Shown piece after piece: positions 29,269 to 38,610 of a stretch of 64,000 nucleotides of DNA. The stretch is from Thiohalocapsa sp. (lineage in GTDB: Bacteria; Pseudomonadota; Gammaproteobacteria; Chromatiales; Chromatiaceae). The stretch spans positions 62,001 through 126,000 of the forward strand of contig JANQFX010000024.1 of NCBI GenBank assembly GCA_028277725.1, written 5' to 3'. Each line of letters begins with the position of its first letter. The stretch's first letter is position 1. A model generated the notes under the pieces. That model ran no database searches. It worked only from the letters and a program-made list of their open reading frames with translations, and was not told the DNA's origin. The position numbers and the translations under genes were made by a program.

Positions 29269-30114
29269 ATGAACTACCACCTACTGCCGCGACTGTTGTC
29301 GCTCTTGCTGGTCTGGTTGGTCCTGCTGGTCTGGCAGCAGGCGGCGTTCCATGCCGGGGACCCCGCACTGCCCCTGTTCCTGGTCGCCCTGTCGATCCCG
29401 GTGGCCATGGCCGGGGCGGAGCAGGTCTTCTGTCGACGGCATGCCTTTCGCAACGAGTATCTGATCCAGCCGAGCTGGCTCTATCGGCTGCTGGGACTGG
29501 AGCCGCTCGTGCTGGCGGTGGAATCGGTCAAGGCCGCGGGGCTGGTGCTTCTGCTATTGGCCTTCGCGTTGTCTCTGGATCTGAACGGCTGGGCGCTGCT
29601 GTTGCAGGACGTCCTGATCCTGTCCCTGCTGATGCCCAGGCTGCCTGGCTTCCTGGTCGGCAGTGTGCAGCGCTTGTATCTCTACGCCCACGCGCGGCAA
29701 TGGGCCATTCGGCTGAATACCGGGCTCCTTTGGTTCGAATCCATGTCCATGCTGCTGCTCAGTGGCGATAGCCATTTCCGGGGGCTCAGTCCCGCCGAGG
29801 CCCTGGCCTTCAGCATGCGAGACACGCCGGTGCAATCGGAAGGCGTGATCGACGCCATGCTGCGTCTCCAGGCGGGTGCGAACGGGCTTGCGCATTGGGC
29901 CGTCTCCGTCATCGGCGCCGGCACCGGCACCGTCGAGCCGGCAGAGCTTATGATCGCGTGGCTGGTGATCGGTGGCGTGGCCCTGTTGTTCTGGCTCACC
30001 GCAACGGCTGTCAGCCGGGCGCTGGTCGGGACCATGGCACGCCCGCGGGAGATCTGGCGGTCTCGGCCCGAGCGGCGTGCAGGTGGTGACGTGTTCGAGA
30101 CCTGGTGGCTCTAG
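29269..30114 (+). CDS. Polytopic membrane protein, unknown function
   Basis: 281-residue protein starting MNYHLLPRLLSLLLVW, with about six hydrophobic helices. Features are an early basic CRRHAFRNEYLIQPSWLYR loop, two adjacent helices near residues 82-115, and a last helix ELMIAWLVIGGVALLFWL followed by a basic tail. GAGG lies nine bases upstream of the chosen ATG. No family is recognised. It is between the SGNH hydrolase and ftsK, on the same strand; the first pair may work together, which is only a guess from position. Confidence 0.65.
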   Translation: MNYHLLPRLLSLLLVWLVLLVWQQAAFHAGDPALPLFLVALSIPVAMAGAEQVFCRRHAFRNEYLIQPSWLYRLLGLEPLVLAVESVKAAGLVLLLLAFALSLDLNGWALLLQDVLILSLLMPRLPGFLVGSVQRLYLYAHARQWAIRLNTGLLWFESMSMLLLSGDSHFRGLSPAEALAFSMRDTPVQSEGVIDAMLRLQAGANGLAHWAVSVIGAGTGTVEPAELMIAWLVIGGVALLFWLTATAVSRALVGTMARPREIWRSRPERRAGGDVFETWWL

Positions 30115-30207
30115 GGCTTGGGTCCTCCCGTCGCCATCCGTTCCAGGTCGCCATCTCCCTGTCGGTGGACGGTTTATCGAATCCACACGAGCAACTCCGG
30201 GTAAGGG

Positions 30208-30213
30208 TATAAT
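30208..30213 (+). promoter_or_regulatory. Consensus -10 box upstream of ftsK
   Basis: A perfect TATAAT at 30208-30213, 33 bases before the ftsK start codon. No good -35 hexamer lies 16-18 bases upstream, so it may need an activator. The ribosome site CTGAGGAGG follows. Confidence 0.5.
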
Positions 30214-30245
30214 GCGCTTCGTGATTTCTAGCTGAGGAGGCGCAT

Positions 30246-32975
30246 GTGAGCCAAGCAACCCGCGCGGGACAACTGACCCTCGGCGACTACCTGGATCGCG
30301 CCTGGCGCGAGGGCGCCATGTGGAGCCTGGTCTGCGCGGCTCTGTACCTGCTGGTCGCCCTGGCGAGCTACTCGCCGGGTGATCCCGGCTGGTCCTATGT
30401 CGGCCAGAGCAGCAGCGTCAGCAATGCCGGCGGGCGTGTCGGCGCCTGGTTCGCCGACGTGGCGCTGTTCCTGCTCGGGGTCTTCGCCTACCTGCTTCCG
30501 CTGATGGTCGCCTGGAGTGGATACCTGGTCTTCAGGCAGCGTGAGCCGGAGCCGGAGACCAAGCTCTATTGGCTCGCGCTGCGCTGGACGGGCTTTCTGC
30601 TGCTGCTCGTGTCAGGGGCCGCGATGGCCAATATCCATCTGGCCGACAAGCTGCAGGATCTGCCCAATGGCATCGGCGGTGGACTTGGGCTGCTGGTCAC
30701 CGAGTACGCCGAACTCGCCTTCGGCGAGGCCGGTGGCTCCTTGGCGCTGACGGCCTTGTTCCTGGTTGGTTTCATGCTGGTCACCAGCATTACGCCGCTG
30801 CAAGTGGTCGACTGGGTCGGGGCACTGACGCTGGCCGCGTTTCGTGCGCCCGCGGCCGTGCTGCGGAGGCTCAGTGACGTGCGCTTGCCGGTACCGCGTC
30901 GCGGAGCGCGCGCGGAGGAAGACGAAGCCGATGCGTCCGACTGGGACGAGCCCGATGGAGAAGAAACGGGTTCGGATCAGCTCGACTGGGATGCATCCCA
31001 AGCGTACGCCCGTCGGCGCCCTGCATCCGAATCGAATTCCTTCGAGGCAGCTCCAGCCCCAGGGGCAGACGGGGACGTCGATGCGCCGGCGGCGTTCGCC
31101 GGTGGGTTCGATGTTGCACCCGATGCAACTCAGCGGGCCGAGCACGAGACGATGGGGCGGGCGCGCCGACGCAGCAGCCGGGCGACCACGGACCTGTCCA
31201 AGCTTGCGTTGGACGACCTGCCGGAGGACGACGACACCGATGAGGTTCCCTTCGCCTCACCAGATGACGCCGCATGGAATGACGAGCTTGGGCCCTTCGA
31301 TCCCGCGTTGGAACTGACCCGTCGCGAGGCCCCTCTATCGCGGGTCTCGGTTCCGGTTCAGGACCGGACCCGCAGCCAGGTGCCGCCGCAAGATCCGCCT
31401 CGGCACCGGCCCGCACAGGCGGCACCATCGGTGACGGCTGCGCGTCCGCTGCGGCAGCACGAGGTCAGCGATGAGCGCCCTCCGATCGAATTGCTGGATC
31501 CGCCGCGCAAGAGCAAACGTGCCATGACGCCGGAGCAGTTGGAGTCCATGTCCCGCGAGTTGGAGGCGCGGCTGAAGGAATTTGGTGTCATCGCTGAGGT
31601 CGTCGAGGTCCATCCGGGGCCGGTGGTCGCGCTGTTCGAGCTGGCGTTGGCGCCGGGCGTCAAGGTGAGCAAGATCACCGGTCTGGCCAAGGATATCGCT
31701 CGGGCCTTGTCCAAGGTCAGCGTGCGTGTCGTCGAGGTGATCCCCGGCAAGTCCGTGATCGGCCTCGAGGTGCCGAACGATCAGCGCGAGATGGTCGTGC
31801 TCAGCGAGACGCTCGGCTCGGACGCCTACCGGGAGTCCAGGTCGCCGCTGACCATCGGCATGGGGACCAACATTTCCGGTGAACCCGTGGTCGCTGACCT
31901 CGGTCGCATGCCGCACGCGCTCATCGCCGGCACCACGGGGTCCGGTAAGTCCGTCGCCATCAACGCCATGATCCTGAGCCTGGTTTACAAGTCCAGCGCC
32001 GAGGATGTGCGGCTCATCATGGTCGACCCGAAAATGCTGGAGCTCTCCGTGTACGAGGGTATCCCGCACCTGCTCACCCCCGTGGTCACGGACATGAAGG
32101 AGGCGGCCAACGCCCTGCGCTGGTGCGTTGGCGAAATGGAGCGCCGCTACAAGCTCATGGCCCATCTGGGTGTGCGCAATATCGCCGGCTACAACCGCAA
32201 GGTGGCGGAGGCCGGCGAGGCGGGGCAGCCGATCCCGGACCCGACCTTCACACCACCGGATATCGCCTTCGAGGACGGTGATCTGGAGCCGCCGACGCTC
32301 GACAAGCTGCCCTACATCGTCGTCATCATCGACGAGCTGGCGGACATGATGATGGTGGTCGGAAAGAAGGTGGAGGAGCTGATCGCACGGCTCGCACAAA
32401 AGGCCCGTGCCTCGGGTATCCACCTGTTGCTCGCCACTCAGCGCCCGTCGGTGGATGTGCTCACGGGCCTGATCAAGGCCAACATCCCCACCCGCATGGC
32501 GTTCAAGGTGTCGGCCCGGGTCGACTCGCGTACGGTGCTGGATCAGATGGGTGCCGAGCACCTGCTCGGCCACGGCGACATGCTCTATCTGCCGCCGGGC
32601 GGGAGCATCCCGCAGCGTGTCCATGGCGCCTTCGTCGACGATCACGAGGTGCATCGCGTGGTCGACTTCCTGAAGCAGCAGGGCGCGCCGGACTACATCG
32701 ACACCATCCTGCAGGAGCCGGGTGAGCATCTGCCGGGCATCGACCCGGAACCTCGCGGTGGCGGCGATGTCGAGGATCAGGACCCCTTGTTCGATGAGGC
32801 GGTGCAGTACGTCGTCGAGAGCCGCCGGGCGTCCATATCGGGCGTGCAAAGGAAGCTCAAGATCGGTTACAACCGAGCGGCGCGGATGGTCGAGGAGATG
32901 GAACGCATCGGCGTCGTCGGCCCCGCGGAGACGAACGGAAACCGAGAAGTCCTGGCGCCCGCGCCGGTGGAGTAA
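30246..32975 (+). CDS. ftsK: DNA translocase FtsK
   Basis: Septal DNA pump that clears and aligns chromosome dimers at division. The 909-residue protein has four or five N-terminal transmembrane helices (to about residue 190), a short acidic linker rich in Asp, Glu and Ala (about 220-400), the translocase with Walker [10 protein letters not shown] near 562 and Walker [10 protein letters not shown] near 691, and a C-terminal winged-helix gamma domain ([20 protein letters not shown] onward) that reads KOPS sites. The GTG start at 30246 follows GAGGAGG. It is shorter than E. coli FtsK (1329) because the linker is shorter. lolA follows, a conserved pairing. Confidence 0.97.
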   Translation: MSQATRAGQLTLGDYLDRAWREGAMWSLVCAALYLLVALASYSPGDPGWSYVGQSSSVSNAGGRVGAWFADVALFLLGVFAYLLPLMVAWSGYLVFRQREPEPETKLYWLALRWTGFLLLLVSGAAMANIHLADKLQDLPNGIGGGLGLLVTEYAELAFGEAGGSLALTALFLVGFMLVTSITPLQVVDWVGALTLAAFRAPAAVLRRLSDVRLPVPRRGARAEEDEADASDWDEPDGEETGSDQLDWDASQAYARRRPASESNSFEAAPAPGADGDVDAPAAFAGGFDVAPDATQRAEHETMGRARRRSSRATTDLSKLALDDLPEDDDTDEVPFASPDDAAWNDELGPFDPALELTRREAPLSRVSVPVQDRTRSQVPPQDPPRHRPAQAAPSVTAARPLRQHEVSDERPPIELLDPPRKSKRAMTPEQLESMSRELEARLKEFGVIAEVVEVHPGPVVALFELALAPGVKVSKITGLAKDIARALSKVSVRVVEVIPGKSVIGLEVPNDQREMVVLSETLGSDAYRESRSPLTIGMGTNISGEPVVADLGRMPHALIAGTTGSGKSVAINAMILSLVYKSSAEDVRLIMVDPKMLELSVYEGIPHLLTPVVTDMKEAANALRWCVGEMERRYKLMAHLGVRNIAGYNRKVAEAGEAGQPIPDPTFTPPDIAFEDGDLEPPTLDKLPYIVVIIDELADMMMVVGKKVEELIARLAQKARASGIHLLLATQRPSVDVLTGLIKANIPTRMAFKVSARVDSRTVLDQMGAEHLLGHGDMLYLPPGGSIPQRVHGAFVDDHEVHRVVDFLKQQGAPDYIDTILQEPGEHLPGIDPEPRGGGDVEDQDPLFDEAVQYVVESRRASISGVQRKLKIGYNRAARMVEEMERIGVVGPAETNGNREVLAPAPVE

Positions 32976-32977
32976 CT

Positions 32978-33679
32978 ATGCAGAGTGTCCCTGGGTCCTC
33001 CCGCTTCGGATGGCCTGCCCGCAGGCCGAGGCCGCGACCTCGCAGGCTGTCTGCGGCGGTCCTGTGTCTGTCCTCCATTCTCTTGCTGGGCCTCGGGGCC
33101 CTCCCGGGGGCTGCCTTGGCGGACGCCGTCGAGGAGGTCTCGGGCTACCTGCGTGGCCTCAATAGCCTGCAGGCGGCGTTCCGCCAGATCACGATCCCGG
33201 CCGATGGGGGACCGGCGCTCGAGGCGACCGGCACCTTCTACCTGCTGCGGCCGGATCGCTTCCTATGGGAGTACGATGCTCCGACCGCCCAGCGCATCGT
33301 CGCCGACGGCAAGCGCATCTACGTGCACGACACGGAGCTCAATCAGGTCACGCATCGTAGCCAGAAGAAGATCCTCGACGGCACGCCGGCGCAGTTGCTG
33401 GCCAGTCGCGAACCGCCGGATCGCTATTTCCGCATCAGCAACCTAGACCGTAACGACCACCGCGTTTGGGCGGAACTGATCCCGAAGACGGCGGACACCG
33501 ACGTCGAGAAGCTGCAGATCGGCTTCGTCGACGGGGAGCTCGATACCCTGCTGATGGAAGACCGGTTCGGCCAGCTCACGCGGTTCGTTTTCACGGACGT
33601 GGATCGCAACGCGCAACTCCAGTACTCCATGTTTCGCTTCGAGCGTCCGCGTGGCGCGGACTTCCTGAGTGTCGACTAG
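32978..33679 (+). CDS. lolA: Outer-membrane lipoprotein carrier LolA
   Basis: Periplasmic chaperone that ferries lipoproteins from LolCDE to LolB. The 233-residue precursor has a long Arg-rich N-terminus, then a hydrophobic signal segment ending GAALADAVEE, so cleavage is likely after ALA near residue 48. The mature domain shows GLNSLQAAFRQ, FYLLRPDRFLWEYDAP and DGKRIYVHDTELNQVT, all LolA-like. It follows ftsK by two bases. A later start might remove part of the basic leader. Confidence 0.92.
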   Translation: MQSVPGSSRFGWPARRPRPRPRRLSAAVLCLSSILLLGLGALPGAALADAVEEVSGYLRGLNSLQAAFRQITIPADGGPALEATGTFYLLRPDRFLWEYDAPTAQRIVADGKRIYVHDTELNQVTHRSQKKILDGTPAQLLASREPPDRYFRISNLDRNDHRVWAELIPKTADTDVEKLQIGFVDGELDTLLMEDRFGQLTRFVFTDVDRNAQLQYSMFRFERPRGADFLSVD

Positions 33680-33689
33680 GGTTGAAGCC

Positions 33690-34346
33690 ATGTTCACTGG
33701 TCTGATCAAAGCCGTCGGCCGCATCGAGCGGGTCGCACCCTCGGGTGGGGACGTTCGCCTCAGCGTTGACGCGGGCAAGCTGGACCTCGATGCCCTGAGC
33801 CTTGGCGACAGCATCGCAGTGAACGGGGTCTGCCTGACGGCCGTCGAGCTGGGCCAGGGCCGCTTCGCGGCGGACGTGTCACGGGAGACGCTTGGCCTGA
33901 CGACCCTCGGCGGGATGTCCTCGGGCGCGCGGGTCAATCTCGAACCGGCGTTGACCCTGGCGACGCCACTCGGTGGTCACCTGGTCAGTGGCCATGTGGA
34001 CGGCGTCGGCGAGGTCCTGGAGATGCACGAGGACGCCCGCTCCTGGCGCCTGCAGATCCACGCCCCGGCGGAGCTCTCGCGCTACATCGCGCACAAGGGC
34101 TCGATCTGCGTCGATGGCACCAGCCTGACCGTCAACCGCGTCGTCGGCGCCGTGTTCGAGCTGAACATCGTCCCGCATACCCTCACCGAGACCATCATCG
34201 GCGACTACCGCGCGGGCACTCGGGTCAACCTGGAAGTCGATCTCATCGCGCGCTACCTGGAACGCCTGGTCCTGGGCGACCGCGCCGGGCACGGCGGTGA
34301 GTCTATCACCATGGAGTTCCTGCGCGAGCACGGCTTCGGCAGCTGA
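33690..34346 (+). CDS. ribE: Riboflavin synthase alpha chain
   Basis: Trimeric enzyme that dismutates two 6,7-dimethyl-8-ribityllumazine molecules into riboflavin. The 218-residue protein is two tandem lumazine-binding domains. The first begins MFTGLIKAVG and has SIAVNGVCLTAV; the second begins around SGHVDGVGEV and has ICVDGTSLTVN. ATG 33690 gives the near-invariant MFTG start. Called ribC in E. coli. It lies ten bases past lolA and leads into ribB and ribH. Confidence 0.96.
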   Translation: MFTGLIKAVGRIERVAPSGGDVRLSVDAGKLDLDALSLGDSIAVNGVCLTAVELGQGRFAADVSRETLGLTTLGGMSSGARVNLEPALTLATPLGGHLVSGHVDGVGEVLEMHEDARSWRLQIHAPAELSRYIAHKGSICVDGTSLTVNRVVGAVFELNIVPHTLTETIIGDYRAGTRVNLEVDLIARYLERLVLGDRAGHGGESITMEFLREHGFGS

Positions 34347-34593
34347 GGAACCCGGCTCTCTTCGCTACCCAGGCCGCCGGTCGGAGTCCCATCACGCCAT
34401 CGGCCCGCGGACCATGCGGCGGTCCCCAAGGAGCATGTGTCGCCCTCAAGGTCCGCGGGCGGGTCGGACGTCGCGCGCACCCTGCCACCGAGTACCCGTT
34501 TCGGGTCGGGTCGCAGCGGTTGGGATGACGCCGTGTCGACGCTATGCTACTTTGGAAGGCTGTTTTTCTTTCCTGCGTTCGTGTCGTAGCCCC

Positions 34594-35712
34594 ATGCCGC
34601 TCAACTCCACAGAAGAGATCATTGCCGATCTTCGCGCAGGGCGGATGGTCGTCATCATGGACGACGAGGACCGGGAGAACGAGGGCGACCTGCTGATCGC
34701 GGCGGATTGCGTGACGCCCGAGGCCATCAACTTCATGGCCAAGTTCGGCCGCGGGCTGATCTGCCTGACCCTGACCAAGGCCCGCTGCGAGCGGCTGCAC
34801 CTGCCGTTGATGGTCAATGCCAACAACGCGCCCCATTCCACCGCCTTCACCGTGTCCATCGAGGCCGCACGAGGCGTTACCACCGGCATCTCCGCGGCCG
34901 ACCGCGCCCAAACCGTTCGCGCGGCGGTGGCCCAGGATGCGAGTTCGACGGACCTGGTCCAGCCCGGCCACATCTTTCCGCTCATGGCCCAGCCGGGCGG
35001 CGTGTTGGTGCGCGCCGGGCACACCGAGGCCGGTTGTGATCTGGCGCGCCTGGCCGGATTCGAGCCCTCCGCCGTCATTGTCGAGGTGCTGAACGAGGAC
35101 GGCACCATGGCCCGGCGCCCTGACCTCGAGGCCTTCGCGACCGAGCACGGGCTGAAGATCGGCACCATTGCGGACCTGATCCACTACCGGGTCGCCAACG
35201 AGAAGGCCGTGGTCCGCGAGGGACGCTGCGATTTGCCGACACAGTTCGGCCAGTTCCGCGTGGCCGCCTATCGCGACACCATCGAGCGTGACGTCCACCT
35301 CGCCCTAGTGATGGGGACGATCTCGCCCGAGCGGCCGACGCTGGTACGTGTCCATCTCCAGAGTACCCTCTGTGACCTGTTCGGTGCCAAACACCCGGCC
35401 TGCGGCTGGCCATTGAAGGATGTGATGGAACAGGTCTCCTTGGCGGGTGAGGGTGTCATCGTGGTGTTGCGCAATCGTGACGGCTCGGACGACCTGCTCG
35501 GCAAGGTTCGGGAACTCTGCGATCGGGACCGGAGCGAGGGCGCGCCTGCGTCGAGGCCCAACCGCAGTGAATTGCGCACCTACGGCATCGGTGCTCAGAT
35601 CCTGGCCGACCTCGGGGTCCGCAAGATGCGGGTCATGAGTGCGCCCAAGGCGATGCACGGTATCTCCGGCTTCGATCTGGAGGTCGTGGAGTACGTCGGC
35701 AGCACCGTCTGA
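34594..35712 (+). CDS. ribB: 3,4-dihydroxy-2-butanone 4-phosphate synthase with degenerate RibA domain (RibBX)
   Basis: The N-terminal ~205 residues are a complete RibB: MVVIMDDEDRENEGDLL with the acidic metal ligands, RAGHTEAGCDLARLAG and the substrate residues. It converts ribulose 5-phosphate to the four-carbon riboflavin precursor. The C-terminal ~165 residues align with GTP cyclohydrolase II but lack its zinc ligands: HSECLTGD is replaced by HLQSTLCD, RCDCG by HPACG, and the RQEGRNIG active-site loop by RNRDGSDDL. So this half should not be a cyclohydrolase, as known for RibBX-type proteins, and a separate ribA is expected elsewhere. ATG 34594 is the family start; 372 residues. Confidence 0.93.
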   Translation: MPLNSTEEIIADLRAGRMVVIMDDEDRENEGDLLIAADCVTPEAINFMAKFGRGLICLTLTKARCERLHLPLMVNANNAPHSTAFTVSIEAARGVTTGISAADRAQTVRAAVAQDASSTDLVQPGHIFPLMAQPGGVLVRAGHTEAGCDLARLAGFEPSAVIVEVLNEDGTMARRPDLEAFATEHGLKIGTIADLIHYRVANEKAVVREGRCDLPTQFGQFRVAAYRDTIERDVHLALVMGTISPERPTLVRVHLQSTLCDLFGAKHPACGWPLKDVMEQVSLAGEGVIVVLRNRDGSDDLLGKVRELCDRDRSEGAPASRPNRSELRTYGIGAQILADLGVRKMRVMSAPKAMHGISGFDLEVVEYVGSTV

Positions 35713-35805
35713 GCGTACGCGGTCGTCGCCGCGATCAGCCCGACAAGCGTCACCGTCCATCCGGCCGACCTCGGGGCCGGGAGATCTATCTTTGAGCGAA
35801 TCATT

Positions 35806-36273
35806 ATGATCAAGACCATCGAAGGCGCCATGCGCGCCGATCAGGGCCGCTTCTGCCTCGTCGTGTCACGCTGGAACAGTTTCGTGGTCGAGAGCTTGGA
35901 AAAGGGCGCCATCGACACCCTGCTACGTCACGGTGCCTCGGAATCCAATCTGACCATCGTCCGCGTGCCCGGCGCCTTCGAAATGCCGGTGACGATCGAG
36001 CGCATCGCGCGCAAGGGCGGCTTCGACGCCGTTATCGCGCTCGGCGCCGTGATCCGGGGCGGCACCCCGCACTTCGACTATGTCGCCGGTGAGTGCGTCA
36101 AGGGGATGGCCCAGGTCAGCTTGAACCACGGCCTGCCGGTCGCCTTCGGGGTGCTGACCGTCGACAGCATTGAGCAGGCCATCGAGCGTGCCGGCACCAA
36201 GGCGGGGAACAAGGGCGCGGAGGCGGCCATGTCCGCCCTCGAGATGGTCGATCTGATGCGGCAGCTGGGCTGA
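35806..36273 (+). CDS. ribH: 6,7-dimethyl-8-ribityllumazine synthase
   Basis: Condenses the RibB product with the ribityl-uracil to form lumazine. The 155-residue protein shows [17 protein letters not shown] near the N-terminus, [32 protein letters not shown] with the catalytic histidine in HFDY, and [15 protein letters not shown]. It is followed one base later by nusB, the conserved ribH-nusB pairing. Confidence 0.97.
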   Translation: MIKTIEGAMRADQGRFCLVVSRWNSFVVESLEKGAIDTLLRHGASESNLTIVRVPGAFEMPVTIERIARKGGFDAVIALGAVIRGGTPHFDYVAGECVKGMAQVSLNHGLPVAFGVLTVDSIEQAIERAGTKAGNKGAEAAMSALEMVDLMRQLG

Positions 36274-36274
36274 G

Positions 36275-36775
36275 ATGGCCGGACCACGCACCGAGGCCAG
36301 GCGCATGGCGCTGCTGGCGCTGTACCAGTGGCAGCTCAGCGCCTACGACCCTGCAGACATCATCGGGCACTTTCTGGACGACCCCGACTGGGCCCTGGCC
36401 GTCGGTGAGAGCCTGCGCGGGCGTGCCGACGACAACGACCGGAGCGGACTCGCCCCGGTCCGCTTCGACTCGGAGCTGTTCAGCACCCTGGTGCGGGGCG
36501 CGGCGGAGCACGCCGACGCCATCGACGACGCCCTGCGCCCACTCCTGGACCGCTCGGTCACAAGCCTCGACCCGGTCGAGCGCAGTATCCTGCGCATCGG
36601 CACCTACGAGCTCATGCACTCCCCGCATCTGCCGATGGGGGTCATCCTGAACGAGGCGATCAATCTGGCCAAGGAGTTCGGCGCAGCCGAGAGTCATCGC
36701 TACATCAACGGTGTCCTCGACAAGCTCGGCCGGGAGATCCGCCCCGACGAGTCGCGCGCGCGCCGCGGTCGCTGA
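36275..36775 (+). CDS. nusB: Transcription antitermination factor NusB
   Basis: RNA-binding protein that with NusE (S10) acts at boxA in rRNA antitermination. The 166-residue protein begins with TEARRMALLALYQWQL, has an insertion of about 25 residues rich in Asp and Arg after the first helices, and ends with the typical LNEAINLAKEFGAAESHRYINGVLDKL. It is encoded one base after ribH and followed by thiL after 98 bases. Confidence 0.96.
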   Translation: MAGPRTEARRMALLALYQWQLSAYDPADIIGHFLDDPDWALAVGESLRGRADDNDRSGLAPVRFDSELFSTLVRGAAEHADAIDDALRPLLDRSVTSLDPVERSILRIGTYELMHSPHLPMGVILNEAINLAKEFGAAESHRYINGVLDKLGREIRPDESRARRGR

Positions 36776-36873
36776 GATCCAGTCCATCCCCAGGGCCTTG
36801 CACCCGATGAACCGGCCGTCTCGATTCGCCGGCATCGGCCAATCCGAACCACGATGCGCGATAAGCGCCCGCC

Positions 36874-37827
36874 ATGTCCGAGTTCGATCTGATTCGTCGT
36901 CACCTCACCGGGCTCGGCAGCCCACGCGCCGATGTCCTGGTTGACGTCGGCGACGATTGCGCCCTGCTGCGGGTCCGCGACGGGCAGGATGTGGCGCTGA
37001 CCACGGACACGCTGGTATCCGGCATCCACTTCTACCCGGACTGCGATCCCGAGGCGCTAGGTTGGAAGTCGCTCGCCGTCAATCTCAGTGACCTAGCCGC
37101 CATGGGAGCCGAGCCCGCCTGGGTAAGCCTCGCACTGACGCTGCCGGATGCGGACGAGGGCTGGCTTGCGTCCTTTGGTCGCGGCTTCGCGGACCTGGCC
37201 AAGTCGACGGGCGTCCGCCTGGTCGGCGGTGATCTGACGCGCGGACCGCTGTCCATCACGGTACAGGCGCAGGGACTGGTCCCGGCGGGCAAGGCCCTGC
37301 GCCGCGGCGGTGCTCGCCCGGGTGACCTCGTCTGTGTCAGCGGGACCCTGGGTGACGCGGGGCTCGCGCTGCGGCAGATGGCGGCCGGGCACGCGGCGGA
37401 CGCGTCCATCCGCCGCAGGCTGGAACGTCCGACCCCGCGGCTGCGGCTCGGCACCGCGCTGCGGGGCGTTGCGACCAGCGCCATCGACCTCTCCGATGGG
37501 CTGCTGTCCGATCTCGGCCACATCCTGGCATCGAGTGGCTGCGGGGCCGACATCGAACGTGCGCGGCTACCCCTCACTTCCCCGGTGTCCGCCGCGCTGT
37601 CCGGAGAATCCGACTGGCGCCTGCCGCTCGCCTCGGGGGACGACTACGAGCTCTGCTTCACCCTGCCGCCCGGCTTGGCGGCGCGTTTGCCCGCGTTGGC
37701 CGGGTCGGCTGACTGCGAACTGACCGTCATCGGCTCCATCGTGTCCGAAGCGGGGTTGCGCGTCCTGCGACCAGATGGCTCCGAGTGGACGTTCGGCGGG
37801 CGCGGCTTCGATCATTTCCGTGCATGA
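36874..37827 (+). CDS. thiL: Thiamine-monophosphate kinase ThiL
   Basis: Phosphorylates thiamine monophosphate to the diphosphate cofactor. The 317-residue protein opens EFDLIRRHLTGLG, has VGDDCALL and TTDTLVSGIHF with metal-binding aspartates, LAVNLSDLAAMGAEPAW, LVGGDLTRGP and AIDLSDGLLSDLGHI, all diagnostic for ThiL. The nusB-thiL-pgpA order is conserved in gammaproteobacteria. Confidence 0.96.
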   Translation: MSEFDLIRRHLTGLGSPRADVLVDVGDDCALLRVRDGQDVALTTDTLVSGIHFYPDCDPEALGWKSLAVNLSDLAAMGAEPAWVSLALTLPDADEGWLASFGRGFADLAKSTGVRLVGGDLTRGPLSITVQAQGLVPAGKALRRGGARPGDLVCVSGTLGDAGLALRQMAAGHAADASIRRRLERPTPRLRLGTALRGVATSAIDLSDGLLSDLGHILASSGCGADIERARLPLTSPVSAALSGESDWRLPLASGDDYELCFTLPPGLAARLPALAGSADCELTVIGSIVSEAGLRVLRPDGSEWTFGGRGFDHFRA

Positions 37828-37987
37828 GCCGGCCGCTTATGTCCTCTCCGCCGGATACTGTGCTACGGGCTCGCTGCTCTGGGCGGTCCCTGCTCTGCGG
37901 CGAAACGGTCTGCAGCGCGGCTCGCCATGAGAGAATCCCAGTTCCTGTTCCCACATTGCAACCAAGCTTGAATCTGGAGGGTTATCG

Positions 37988-38503
37988 ATGAGTCAATCCA
38001 CAGGCGGCGACGCCGCTACCCTGGACCTGTCCGATCCGAAACACTTAGTCGCGCTCGGCTTCGGCGCCGGCCTCTCGCCGGTGGCGCCGGGGACCGTCGG
38101 CACCCTGGTGGGCGTCGTGCTCTACCTGGTGTTGTCGTTGCTGCCGACGCTGCTCTATGTGGTCGTGGTCGCTGGCCTGTTCGCCGCCGGCGTCTGGGCC
38201 ATCGGCGGCGCCGTGGACAAGATGGGGTCCGATGATCCGCCCGCCGTCGTCTGGGACGAGGTCGTCGGCTTCCTGGTCGCGATGATCGCGGCGCCGGCCG
38301 GCATCCTCTGGGTCATCCTCGGCTTCGTGCTGTTCCGCGTCTTCGACATCTACAAGCCCTGGCCCATCGCCCAGGTCGAGCGCCGCTTCAAGGGGCCGAT
38401 CGGCGTCATGCTCGACGACGTGCTCGCCGGTGTCTACACCTGGCTCGTTCTTCACATCCTTTGGATGATGGTGGAGGCATCATTGCGCGGTGCCGTGCAC
38501 TGA
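37988..38503 (+). CDS. pgpA: Phosphatidylglycerophosphatase A
   Basis: Membrane phosphatase that makes phosphatidylglycerol from its phosphate. The 171-residue protein has GAGLSPVAPGTVGTLVG, the acidic motif VVWDEVVGFLVAM, FRVFDIYKPWPI and GVMLDDVLAGVY, the four signature blocks of PgpA, between about four transmembrane helices. GGAGG lies at 37977-37981, six bases before ATG 37988. Confidence 0.95.
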   Translation: MSQSTGGDAATLDLSDPKHLVALGFGAGLSPVAPGTVGTLVGVVLYLVLSLLPTLLYVVVVAGLFAAGVWAIGGAVDKMGSDDPPAVVWDEVVGFLVAMIAAPAGILWVILGFVLFRVFDIYKPWPIAQVERRFKGPIGVMLDDVLAGVYTWLVLHILWMMVEASLRGAVH

Positions 38504-38610
38504 CACGCCCCGATGATGGGTCTCGGCTCCGCCCTCACGCGGCGGAGCCATTCCACCGAGCGATTGCCTGATCCCCCGCCGCCGGCCCTCGAAGCCAAAC
38601 ATCGACGTAC

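Noticed and set aside
31335..32849. 504-codon minus-strand frame
   Set aside because: Antisense shadow of the ftsK translocase domain.
34347..34593. Possible FMN riboswitch upstream of ribB
   Set aside because: The conserved FMN-aptamer segments were looked for and not found.
37785..37991. Short Cys/Arg/Pro-rich frame between thiL and pgpA
   Set aside because: Overlaps the thiL end, no ribosome site, no recognisable features.
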